The notes beneath the pieces are model-generated. The model saw only the letters and a program-made list of their open reading frames with translations. It was not told where the DNA came from and searched no databases. Below are positions 35,001 through 45,906 of a stretch of DNA of 64,000 nt, in pieces. The stretch is from NCBI GenBank assembly GCA_032358165.1, contig JAALGY010000062.1:124001-188000 (forward strand). The letters are read 5' to 3'. Made by a program: the position numbers and the translations under genes. The first letter of the stretch is position 1; each line of letters opens with the position of its first letter. Source of the stretch: Diplosphaera chodatii (Eukaryota > Chlorophyta > Trebouxiophyceae > Prasiolales > Stichococcaceae).

Positions 35001-35743
35001 AGCGATCAGGGGGGCACGGTGCGCAGGCGCGGCACTATGTTGTTTGGTGTTTCAGTTTTTTTGTCAAAATACTTCCTTTGCTGGTTCAAAGTATGCCCAC
35101 CTGCGCCGCGAGGTGCTGCGGGGACCAGCGGCGCCCCGGCCGCTGCGCGCGGTTGGCCGGCGTCTGCAGCGCCGCCGAGGGCGTCGGCAGCTCGTGCGGC
35201 TCCGGTGGCGACGACGGCGAGGATTTGTGCGGCTGGTCCGGGATAGGGCTGCAGCCCCGAGCCCCGCGTGTTGCCGCCTGCTCCGGCGGTGTTTCGTTGG
35301 CCGCCTCCTGCTGCTGCAGGGTGGCCTGCTGTCCGCCGACCGTGCGCAGGGGCAGCGCGCCGAAGCGGGGTGGGGGCTGCGGGGCGCTTTTGGCGGCAGC
35401 GGTTGCGCCCGGAGGGGCGGCGCCGGCAGCAGGCTCTGTTACTGCTGCAGCGGCGCGGCGGGGTTTGCCCTTGCGGTCACGCTGCTGCCTGGTGTGCTCC
35501 TGTTTGCCAGTGCAACATTCATCGACATTTCAGCGCACGGCACACGCGCAAGTGCTGCTGAGCCCGAGCGGCGATGTCGGCGTTCAAACCGCATGGATGA
35601 CAGCTGCTCACAGCCATGGGCCCATGGCCGGCGCACACCTGGCGACTGGTCGCCGCACTGGACTGCCGCTCTACCGCCTGGCGCTTTTCCTCGAAGGCCG
35701 CCGCGGCGTCCCTCAGCAGCTTGCGCAGCGCTGCGTTCTCCAT
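29041..35743 (-). CDS. PRIMPOL: PrimPol (primase-polymerase, archaeo-eukaryotic primase superfamily)
   Basis: PrimPol reprimes DNA synthesis past lesions. Sixteen exons, in coding order 35639-35743, 35101-35484, 34549-34762, 33966-34408, 33608-33740, 32787-33395, 32536-32600, 32148-32273, 31689-31813, 31297-31459, 30990-31075, 30711-30805, 30394-30470, 29868-29970, 29497-29631, 29041-29267, give about 1029 residues against about 560 in human. Catalytic motif I is LYFDLEF (Asp706, Glu708), motif II KWSRH (Ser759, His761) and motif III CFVDTAVYTR (Asp812), followed by RNRHFRL. The zinc knuckle HWCGNVGRAHASNN...KCHDPDC has Cys961, His968, Cys988 and Cys993. Residues 1-355 and about 383-640 are Gln/Pro/Ala-rich and disordered; the second stretch splits VFRRFTWQRDAFAF from VRVFCEEAE, which are near neighbours in human PrimPol. 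The intron at 29867 uses a GC donor. Confidence 0.88.
31274..31294. repeat. Interstitial plant-type telomere motif (three CCCTAAA units)
   Basis: AAAACCCTAAACCCTAAACC continues to 31294. On the minus strand it directly follows the donor of a PrimPol intron. Shorter units are at 5228-5240, 17947-17961, 24401-24412, 24736-24748 and 37762-37772, all in introns. Confidence 0.9.
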
Positions 35744-36428
35744 GCGCCGACGGCCATGCGCGCAGCTGTCACCCAGTCAACTGCCGTACTCGCACACTTC
35801 GGCTGCGGTGGTATGTCCAACCGGGTCTGTGACTTGATAGTGGGCCACGACAGGCAGTCGCTCAGAGGTTGCTCTGCAAACTTTGCAACACAAGCCCTGG
35901 GACAGACCTGCGCTCTGCGGATCAACCCAGCACCGTCCACTTGCCGATATGCACCCAGCTCCTGTTCATCATGACCATCCACTTTCGACAAGGCTTGACA
36001 AAACTGCCTTGCCACAGGGCAAACACCTCAGACCAGTCCTGAGTGTCCCTGATCACACCCAAGATACAAGCTGCAGCGAGCTGTGCAGCCTTCTGCACCA
36101 GTTGCGGACATAACGTACTTTTTGACGGCTTGTCAGCAGGTCCTGCATACCGAATGCTGGAATGCTGGTTCTGCAGATTGGCAGGGCGACAGCTCGGAAC
36201 CCTCAGCAGGGTGCCTGCGGGCGCAAACATGAACAGGGCTTTGACGAAAGGGTGTACGTGGCCCAGGCTGCAGTCCCCGCCCCTCCCGAGCTCACCGGGA
36301 CACTCAGGTGTAACACCTTGCGTGCGGCCAGCCGGGCAGAGTCACCACCCCAAAGAGAGATCTTGACAAGACGCGGTGCGCGAGCGCCGGCGGGGCGGGG
36401 GCAGAGCCGCTTTGGATGGAGCCGCGGC
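35744..36428. promoter_or_regulatory. Divergent promoter region between PrimPol and the bZIP-DOG1 gene
   Basis: The start codons of the two genes face away from each other across 685 bases, so both promoters and 5' UTRs must lie here. No TATA box or exon could be assigned with confidence. Confidence 0.6.
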
Positions 36429-39400
36429 ATGTCTGAGCAGTCTCCGGAGCAGACTTCGCAGGAGACTCGCTCCGGCAGCGCCAGCCCGGAGCCCCGCCCC
36501 CAGTTCCAGGTGAGCAGTATTCAGCCCTTGAGGGGTAGGTTTCGGCGTCCAGCGGCCGCTCGCAGCCGATCTGCGATGCAGCTCAAGGCACCGGTGGCCT
36601 CCGCCGGCGAGAACACCGATGCACAGGTTGCATATGGGACGGGGCACCCCCGTCCTGACGGGCGACCCAGGTTTTAGGGGCGCCCATGCGCCAGCTGCGG
36701 CTGCCCAGCGGTGTCTCAGAGGTCTGACAGCCGCTGAGTCAGACTTGGTGCTGGGTCTGAGCCAGTGCCAGCAGCGGAACTGTTGCAGCGAGACGCCAGC
36801 TGGGTGCCCAACATTCGGCACACCTGGCACATGATTGTACCCGCTGCACTGGGCTGAACTGCAACACAGTCGTCGTGCGCAGCATGAGAGCTTTCTGAGG
36901 GTATACCAAGGATGAGGTAGGTCAGGCAGGCCCGCAGACAGCGCTTTTTGCGATCGGAAGGTCACCAACTGCCGCCACACAGGCCGCCACTGGGCGTTTA
37001 CTCCACCAACCTGGCCCGCGGCAATGCCGGACGCTCAGTCATGTAGCTGAAAGTGGGCAGCATGCGTCTTTGCTGGCTGATTCCCGGGCGCTGTACGCGG
37101 CAACGCCGTGGCAGGACAGGTCAATTCTGGTCAGGTGTGTGACTCGGCTGACGATGAGTGAGTGGTTAGATTGTCATCTGACACCCAGGCAGGCGTGTCT
37201 GCGCCGCCAGGGAGCACTTGTTCGAGGGGTGCGTCGGGTCGTTGCGGTGGTCCGGCTGCACCAACGGCCGGGCCAGCGCTCAGCTGGTCTCCTGCCTGAA
37301 AACAGTCCCTGAACTCACGTGGGTTTTGCACACTTCAGCGGCTGAGCCTGATGGCAAGTGCAGCTCTCATGTCAAGCGCAGCCTTTGTGAGATGTTGACG
37401 CTGGACCAAGACCGTCCAAGGCCGTACTTCCTGCCCGGACATGAGGCCAGCCATGAAAGGCACTTTCCGCCCAGCGTGCAACAAGACAACCGGCAATGGA
37501 GGGATGTGCTCGTATTGCGAGCACGTCCAGCTGTGCACGCTTATGCGGGGCCTGGCAGCTGGTCTCTGGGCACACACGGCCTTGAACTTGCTCTGATGCC
37601 GGTGAGGTGCCAGGCCCCATTCGTTGCACCACTTGGCGAACTTGCCGTGGTGCGCCGAAACAGACATCAGCCTGCGCGTGCTCTTCAGTGTGTCACGGCG
37701 CGCACTTGACTGCAGCTTGAAACGGCATTCGGGACCAGGTTGTCTTGTACCAAGGTCGCCGCTAAACCCTAATCAAAGTAGCGGCCGCCATCGTGGCCCA
37801 ATCAGTGCTGCGCTGCACACAAAAAGCTTGTACGAGCATGCAACCGGCAGCCGCTGCTGGTTTCGCGCACGGCACGCATCCGATCGACGCCGCCGGTGCT
37901 GCAGGCGCTGCCCCCGAACCTGCCTGCCTGCCCCACGAGGCAGATATTTGAACTCTGTCTTGTGCCCACGTCGCGGGCCCTACCTTCCATTTCGAACCGC
38001 GCTGTCACAGTGCGAGACTCGTGATGTTGCCAAATCGCAGGGCGGGACCGGCTTCCGGCCCTACGATCAGGGCGCTAAGCTGGAGGGCAGCCCGACGCCC
38101 GAGCAGGCCGGAGCGAGGTCCGAAGACGCTCAGCAGCAGCACCAGAACAGCCTGCTGCAACAACAGCAGCAGCAGGATCAGCAGCATCAGCAGCAGGAGG
38201 AGCAGCGGCAGCGGCAAGCGCGGGACACGCAGCACACGCTGCTGCTGCAGCTGGAGGCCGCGCAGCATGCGAGCCAGCAGCAGCAGCTGCTGCACGCGCT
38301 GCAGGCGAAGCTAGCCGGGGAGCTCGGGCAGCCGCCGCTCGGCATGGGCGGCAGCCCGACCCCGCCGAGCGAGCAGCAGCTCGCGGCCGCCGCGCTGCTC
38401 GGCCGCCTGTCCGGCAGCTTCGGCGCTGGGACCACAGACGGGACCGGCACCGGGCTCAGCCTCGGCGGCAGCGGCACCGGCACCTTCGCCCGCCAAAGGC
38501 ATGCTCATTCCCCCGCCATGCGCCCTGAGATACCCCATTAGGTCATCACCGCTGTGTGACGGCTTTGGGAGCACGGCTCATGCCCAGTCCGATGTTTACA
38601 CTGGCATCAGAAGGTACCTTGTGTCTGCGGACAGCTCGGGTGTACGGGGGCTCTCGTGAAGCTGATAGCATCGAGAGACGACAAGTCGTTGTTATGCCTG
38701 CAGCGGCCCGAGCGTGTTCAACCCGTACTCGCGGCCGTCCGGCGGCAGCGTCGGGCTGCCGGGGCAGCAGCAGCCGTCAGCGGGCTATGCGGCGGCCGCC
38801 GCCGCCGCGGCGCAGCTGCTGGCGGCGCACCAGGCGCCCTACAACGTGCGCGTCTCGCCGCCGCAGCCGCCCTCGGGCGTCGTCAACCCCTTCGCCGTGG
38901 GGCGCAACGGCCACGGCTCCGCAGGTGTGACCGGATGTGAAAACCAGCAGTGTAGGCTGGTTATCTGCACTGTGATCCTGCCGGATGCCAAGCGCACTCC
39001 GCCAGCAGCGAAGCCAGCACTCCCACCATTCCCAAGCAGCTGTGTTGGCAGCATTCACATGTGGTGCAACTGTGGTGTGACGCGCGGCTGTGCTCTGCGT
39101 CGCCAGGGTTCGGCGGCGGGCTGGAGGGCTACGCCTCGCCGCCCAGCATGGCGCCCATCGGCAGCGCCGGGCTGGCGCCCTTCGGCGGCGGCGGCGGCCT
39201 CGGCGGCTTCGGCGGCGGCGGCGGCGGCCTGCCCAGCAGCCTGAGCCTCAGCAGCCCGGGGCTCGGGCGCACCCCCACCGGCAGCTCCCTGGGCAGCTCC
39301 CTCCCCTCCGTGCCCGGCGGCGGCAGCGGCGCTGACCTGGCGGCGCTCATCGCGGCCGCCGCCGCCGCGGGCGCCTCGCCCCCGGGCCTGGACCCGCAGC

Positions 39401-42400
39401 AGGCCCTGTACCAGCACCTGCTGGTGCGCCAGGGGAGCCCCCCCAATGCCAAATGCCAAGACTGCGGCGGACTGCTTGCCAGCCAGCTGCCTTGACAGAG
39501 CCTTCGTTCCTGCCATCAGAGGGACTGCATGCATACGGACTGTATGGCTGCAAGTATGGTGGAGCACCCCATTGCATTCATATGTTTTGCGGTCCATGGG
39601 CAAGCCAGATGTCCCACGGCCAGAGGGTCACAGATCCGGGCGACCTGCTGCATGTCGGCAGTCCCAGACAGGCGCGCCCAGCACGCCCTTGGTCGGTCCT
39701 CAGCAGGACGCCAGCCAGGCGGCGCAGGCGCGGCAGCTGCTGGCGGCGGCCGGCGGCGCGGGCGGCCTGCCGCACCTGCCGGGCGCCCTGGGGCAGCAGG
39801 CGGCGCCCCAGGGGGGCCGCCACGGCTCCGGCTCGCTGCAGGCGCCCTCCGTCGACGCCTGGGTCACCGGCCGGCAGCAGGTGTGTCCGGCGATGTGTTC
39901 ATGACCTGTCACCCGCCCACCATGGTCATGGTCACAATACTGTCATCCTCAAAGTGGAAGGTGGGAGGGGTGTCGTGAATTGCAGTACCAGTGTTTCCTT
40001 GAGGGGCCCCGGCATGTGCTGCGATCACGTGCACACATCCTGCGCACGGCCACATCACGGCCACATGCCTGACTGCCATCTGCTGCTGTGATGTGCAACA
40101 TCTCGCGCATTAATAAAGTGCCTGACCGCCATCTGCTGCACCCCGCAGTCGCCGCCGCAGGGCGACTTCGCGCGGCGCTCGGGCGAGGGCTTCGCGCGGC
40201 GCTCCGGCGGCAGCGCCCCCCTGCAGCTCAGCCGCCTGAGCTCCGGCGGCGGCGGGCAGCTGTCGCCGCGCCCCCGCCCCCCGCCCTCCCCCGAGCCCCC
40301 GGCCTCCGGCGCCCCCGAGCCCGGCCCCGGCGGCCGCCGCGCCCGCACCCTGAAGACCCGCAAGGTGCCTGCAGTATATATTGTACACCGTGCAGAATGC
40401 ACCCCGCGTGTTGTGCCGTCAGAAAGGAGCGCAGGCTGGGCGGCAGGTTTCAGGCAGCCCCCGCGCAGCTGGTGCGTGGCTCGTCGGCGTCAGCCCAGCG
40501 ACGTCAGGAAGTGTTGGCCCCGCGCGCTTGGCTCAGCTCGGCTCAGCTGTTGCGTGGGTTCGTGCAGCGGAAGAGCGTGTCGGAGGGCAGCGATGGGGGC
40601 GGCGCGTCCGAGCGGGCGCCCGGCAGGGGGCGGGGCGGCGGGCGGTCGCGGGACTACGCCGCGCTGGATGAGAAGGTGCGGCTCATGCCTGCGAGGCCGA
40701 CGGGGTCTTTGTGCCCACCCATTGCTGCTGTGCATGTATGGACGCTGGAGGAGAACTGTAGACCCTGGACTCTGCGTCTGCTGCGTTGGCGGCCGCGCTC
40801 AGGGCACGCCTGAGCGCACCTAGCGTTGGGGCAGCGCAGCAAGAGCGGCTTCAGTGCGCGCTGCAGGTGCAGCGGCGGCTGGCGCAGAACCGGGAGGCGG
40901 CGCGCAAGTCGCGGCAGCGGAAGAAGGACTACATGAAGCAGCTGGAGGTCGAGGTGGGCTGTCCCCATCCGCCAAGGAGTCCGTATCATCCGAGGCACCA
41001 ACCCCACAGCAAAGCTGTCAGAGTGTCCTCGTCCATAGGCCCCCTGGTCAGCATCCCACGAGTGCAAACATGCGCTGCCAGCTGCCAAGCGGACTGCCGG
41101 CTTTCATGACCCCAAGGGGCTGCACTTTGAGTGAGTCTCTGGTGTTCTGCTATTCACAGCTGAATGAGAAGCTGCGGCGGGGGGAGATCGAGGCGGCGGC
41201 GGCGCTGGCGGCGGCCCCGGAGCTGCGCACCGGCAGCTCCTCAGTGGCGCGTCCCACCATGTCGGCCCTGCAGCAGAGCCTGCGCGAGCTGTCCGGCACC
41301 CAGTGAGCTCTGCTTGTGCCCAACAGGCCACATGTGAGCTCTGGACTTGCCACGTTCCCTTGGCTGTGCCGCAATGCGGGTTGGGTGCAAGGACCATGGA
41401 ACGGATCAGCTACAGCGTGATGACCTGCTCTGCAGGAGCGTCGGCGCTGGGAGCAGCACGCTGACGCGCAGCCTGCTGGCGCAAATGATGCCGCTGCACG
41501 CCTCGGAGGGCCTGCAGCAGGCGGAGCCGTCGGCCCAGGAGCAGGTGCGCCATGACACCATGGTTGACCTGGGCTGTAGCGCGTCACTTCCTGCTGGTGC
41601 TCCTACAACCTTGCATGCGTGGCAATCGATCAGGATTGTCCCGTTCGTTCGCTGGTCTCTGCAGACAGCATCCTGCACATGTTGCTGGCGCGTACTTCCA
41701 GTCGGTGGAGCAACGATTGCTGGCTGCATCTCCTATGTGGCTGCCCACTGCGCAGCCGGCAGCGCAGCAGCCGAAGCAGCAGCAGCAGCCGCCCTCGCCG
41801 TTTGCGTCGGGCGGCAGCTTCGAGGTGACCGCCGGCGGGGGCGCGGCGGCCGCAGCCTCCACCGGCGGCGCTACAGGGCCGTCCGGCGGGGGCGCTCCGG
41901 GGGGGCCAGCAGCCAGCGAGCCCGCCAGGCGCGCCTCTAGATGGGTCTTTCCAAAATTTGCCAATGACAAGGTGCTGCAGACTGGCAGACTCAGTGGCAG
42001 TCTTTAAGTGGGGAGGAGCAGGGAAGACAGCAGAAAGGCAGCTGTGGCGCCGGTGCCTGGGGCTGCTCTCAAGTCTCTCAGACGACGCAGTCTGCAAATG
42101 TGCCGACATCCCCCGGGCTTGCTGACTTTCCTGAGGTGCTCTCTTAAACCCTGCACTCTGGGTTGTGCAGGTCCGAAGGCGGCCCAACAGCGCTTGCGTC
42201 CGAGACCAGCTTCAAGTTCGCGTCGATCCCCGCGTCCGTGATGCCCCCCGTGAGCGAGGCGCTCGCGCCGCTGCTGATGCCGGTGTTCGGCGGCGGCGGC
42301 GGCAGCCGCGCCCCCTCAGACGGTGTGCTCACTGCAACACGACATCATCACGACATCCACTTCAAGCCAGCTGTTGCATAGCTCGCGGGCCTGCGGCTGC

Positions 42401-45400
42401 CATGGTGCCCTGCCTGCAGAGCTCCGCTCACTTGCACAACTTCATGTCGCTGCGTAGCTTCATTAGCATTGCTGCTCCACCAGCACATGCACAGCGCCCT
42501 GGCAGGCGGCCCGAGCTCACCTGCAGCCGGACGCAGGGGCAGTGCTCCGGCAAGCCAGACAGGTTGCGGACTTCAAAAAACCCCTGCAAGGCAAGGATAC
42601 TAAGGCCAGGCAAGGATGGTAAAACCCGAAGTCTGCTTGCGCAGACGGCTCCAATCTGCGGGAGACGCCGCACGGGGGCTCGTACGCGGGGGACCCTAGC
42701 GGCGGGCTGGCGGGGGACCCCAGCGGCGGCGCCTCCGCGCAGGGCCCCGGCGGCTCCCGCACCATGTCCGTCGGCAGCGCGCGGCTGCAGCTGCCGGGCG
42801 TCGCGGCGACGCGCGCGCAGGCCGGCCTCCACGCCAAAGTGCTGGCGGCGTTCGACCAGTGGCGGATGGGGCACTTCCGCACGGCGCTCGCGGTGCGCCG
42901 ACGGCTGGAGGCGCCTGTGGCGGACGACGGGGAGCTGCGCCGGCTGGTGGGCACCGCGCAGAACGAGCTGGCGGCCTACTTCCAGCTGAAGCGCGCGGTG
43001 CTGGCCGGGTGCGCCCAGAACTCAGAGCATGCGGTCAGGATCACTTTGAAGATGATGTGGATCGGACGCCGTGATGCGGCGATTCATGTGCTGCATGCCA
43101 CGGTGGGTTGAGCCGCACGAAAGGCGGTTGCCAGCTTGCCAGGACGCACCAGCATGGGCTGAGATCGTGCTGTGCACCTGGGCATACCGTGATGCACTGC
43201 TCCACCCTTCTCAAGCATCACCGTCGGCTGCGCTGCCGCACGCAAGCTCGCCCCGCCAGCCCACGCCCGACGCCCTCGTTCCCATGCTGCAGGGAGTCGG
43301 CGCTGCTGGCGTTCAACGGGGAGCACCTGCTGCCCGCGGAGCGCCCCTACGCGTGGCTTGGTTCTTTGCGCCCCTCGGAGGCCGCCGCCGGGCTGCTCGC
43401 CAAGCTGGGCGACGACATCAGCGCCGCCGCGATGGGCCGCCTGCACACGCTGCAGGTGGGTCTTGGTGGGGTCAGCATGACATGGCCCCGGCGTCCCGGC
43501 ACGCAGGCTGGCAACGTCAGTCGGTGCCACCAGACTTGGCGGCATGCCTCGCTTTGCTGCACGTGCAAACTCCCAGTCCTGCAGTTAGGGAATAGCTGTG
43601 TGCCACCCGCTGAGTGGATCTCAGCACATCTGTTGGCGTTACAACATCATCAACATGTTGGGGTACCTGTTACTCAGCCAAGCAGTAGCGAATGCTTGCA
43701 GCATGTGCAGCGGGCCGAGTGCCCGGCTGGCTGCGCAGCCTGCGAGGTCCTGCTGATGGTTCAGTGCCTTTGAGGTGCTGAAGACACTGTGTAGCCCTGA
43801 CGCTGGGGGCCCTGATGTGTTGGGCCCGGCACCACGTGCCTCCCGACGGCTGCGCGGCTTCCTGCCACCCCGCAGAGCTCGCTGGCGCAGCAGGAGCGCA
43901 TTTCAAGCAGCTTGCTGACCCCTGTGCTGCTTCCTGCCGCCCCGCAGAGCTCGCTGGCCGAGCAGGAGCGCATCATCGGCGGCGGCTACGGCGAGATGCT
44001 GGCCAGCATGCGGGCGCGCGCCTCCACGCTGCCCGCGGCGGCGGCGGGCGTCGAGGCCGCCGGCCCGGGCACAGGTGCTTGGTCTCATGGGCAAGGGTGC
44101 CGGGATGTTGATCCGGTGGATATGGGGTTTTAGGATTTTAGATCCAGGCTCAGATCCGAACCGATGATCCGATTGAACATCGTCAGAGCTGCATTCAGTG
44201 GTGCGGGGGGGACGGGCGCAAGGGAGGCTGCCGGCGCCGTCGCGTTGGTGTCTCAGGGTTCCGCAGCCGTGCCCGGTGCTGGCGGCGGCCGCGGCGCTCG
44301 GGGCGGGGCGCTCCACTGCATGGACTGCGGCGCGTGCTGCTCCTGCTGCTCGGTCGGGAGTCCTGAGGGTCACGGCTGCAACACTCAGCAGCTGCACAGC
44401 AGGTTGCCTGTATAACAACTGTGGGGGAGGCAGGATCTGCCTGGCAGAGGGGCACTTACTAACGCCACTTAGTCATGCAGTCGGTGCGTTACTAAGCCTG
44501 CCCGCCTGAGTTCCAGGCTTCGGCGGCACTGCAGTGTGCTGACTACACAGTGTGCAGACCAGGGTGTCATGTCATGCAGCACGCATGATTGATCGGGCAT
44601 CGTGGCAACACGGGACAACAAGCTGAAAGCCACGCGGGAGACGTTGGAGCAACAGATGCCTCCGCCCTGCGTCCTGGCACGCGGCCGCTTTGCAGGGCTG
44701 CTGGCGGCGTGGGGTGGACTGTACCATGTCGAAAGTGCTGCTGGCTGAACTTCGACTCTCGGCTTTGCAGGCGGCAGCTACGCGGGGCTGCTGGCGGCGT
44801 GGGGCCAGTCCGAGGTGCTGGGCCGCCTGGACGCGATGCGCATGCTGATGCAGCAGCCCGACCGGTGCGCGCAGTTGCAGCACCCTGACACCGCTGAGGC
44901 CCCGAGGCCCCGCTGCTGCTGCGGGGGCTGGAAAACATGCCAGATCACATGCGGCATTGCTGTAGGGTGCTCTGCCACGCCAGTTGGCGTCCAGGCCGGC
45001 TGTGCTCGAGTCGCCTGAGTTTAGTGACCAAGGTCCAACGACGCGCCGGGCAGGGGCATACGCACCTGTGCTGCCTCGATTGCAGGGTGTGCTGTGCCCC
45101 CGTCAGGCTTCTTGACAGGCTGTGCAGTCAACAGAGTGTGGCAGCATGACGAACGTGCTGCCTTCTGCTTGCAGGCTGTGGGAGCAGTTTTTGACAGAGG
45201 CGGGGCGCGTGCTGCCGCTGCGCCAGTACGCAGTCGCAGGTGCGCAGTCAGCCCATGCTATGCATTGCGTCTTTCCTCTGTACCCCGGCTTCGTACCAGT
45301 GCAGCGTTACGCAAACTTTGAACGATAACGACACTCAACACCTGTCGCCTCGCTGCAGTCATCGCGTGGGCGGAGACCAGCCTGCAGCTGCAGAGCCTGC

Positions 45401-45906
45401 ACCTGCCCTGGCTGGCGGCGCTGCACCAGGCGGCCGGCGGCAGCGCCACCGCCGGCGGGGTGCCGGCAGCCGGGCCGCCGGCGGCGGCCGGCGCCTCGCC
45501 GGGCGCCGCTGCAGGGGGGGGCCCGGCGTTCTTTCGGCAGCCGCCGCCGCGCCCCGGCTCCGGCGGCGCCCCCGGCAGGCGGGACACCCTGAGCCTGCCG
45601 GCCAGGAAGGGCTCGCTGCCAGAGCTGCGCACGGCGGCGGCCGAGCGGCGGCGGCCGCCGTCGCCGCCGCCCCCGCAGCAGCAGCAGCAGCAGCAAGCAC
45701 AGCCGATGGGGCCGCCCTCGCCGCCGAAGCAGCGCGGCAGCCCCGTGGCGCACCAGGCCACCCCGGAGCAGCAGCCGGCCGCCGAGCCGCCCGCCAAGCG
45801 GCAGCGGAGCCCTGCGCCAGGCGCCGAACCAGAACAGAAGGAGGCCCCGCAGCAGGGCCGTCCCACCCCAGCGGCCGAGGCGGCCCCCGGCGAGGGCCCC
45901 AAGTGA
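36429..45906 (+). CDS. TGA-type bZIP transcription factor with DOG1 domain
   Basis: Eighteen exons (36429-36509, 38041-38498, 38704-38924, 39107-39423, 39704-39880, 40149-40364, 40568-40675, 40867-40953, 41160-41302, 41436-41544, 41702-41928, 42172-42323, 42645-43008, 43293-43455, 43948-44074, 44771-44864, 45175-45239, 45359-45906) give about 1218 residues; plant TGA factors are about 330-500. The basic region VQRRLAQNREAARKSRQRKK (residues 527-546) is almost the plant TGA sequence, and a short leucine zipper follows. The DOG1 part includes NELAAYFQLKRAVLAG, HLLPAERPYAWLGSLRPSE and a distal LTEAGRVLPLRQYAVA. Gln-, Gly- and Pro-rich disordered regions fill residues 28-500 and the C-terminal 180. 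Introns at 38499 and 41929 use GC donors. Exon 11 may instead start at 41755; exon 15 may start at 43876. Expected to be a nuclear DNA-binding regulator. Confidence 0.85.
43859..43972 (+). repeat. Tandem duplication of the exon 15 acceptor and 5' edge (72-base unit)
   Basis: CTTCCTGCC-CCCCGCAG followed by AGCTCGCTGG...CAGGAGCGCAT occurs twice, 72 bases apart (acceptors end at 43875 and 43947). The distance is 24 codons and the sequence between is open in the gene's frame, so both acceptors would give functional messages. Confidence 0.88.

Noticed and set aside
39424..39495. Continuation of bZIP exon 4 to a stop at 39495
   Set aside because: A GTGCGC donor at 39424 joins in frame to 39704, which continues the same Gln/Ala-rich protein.
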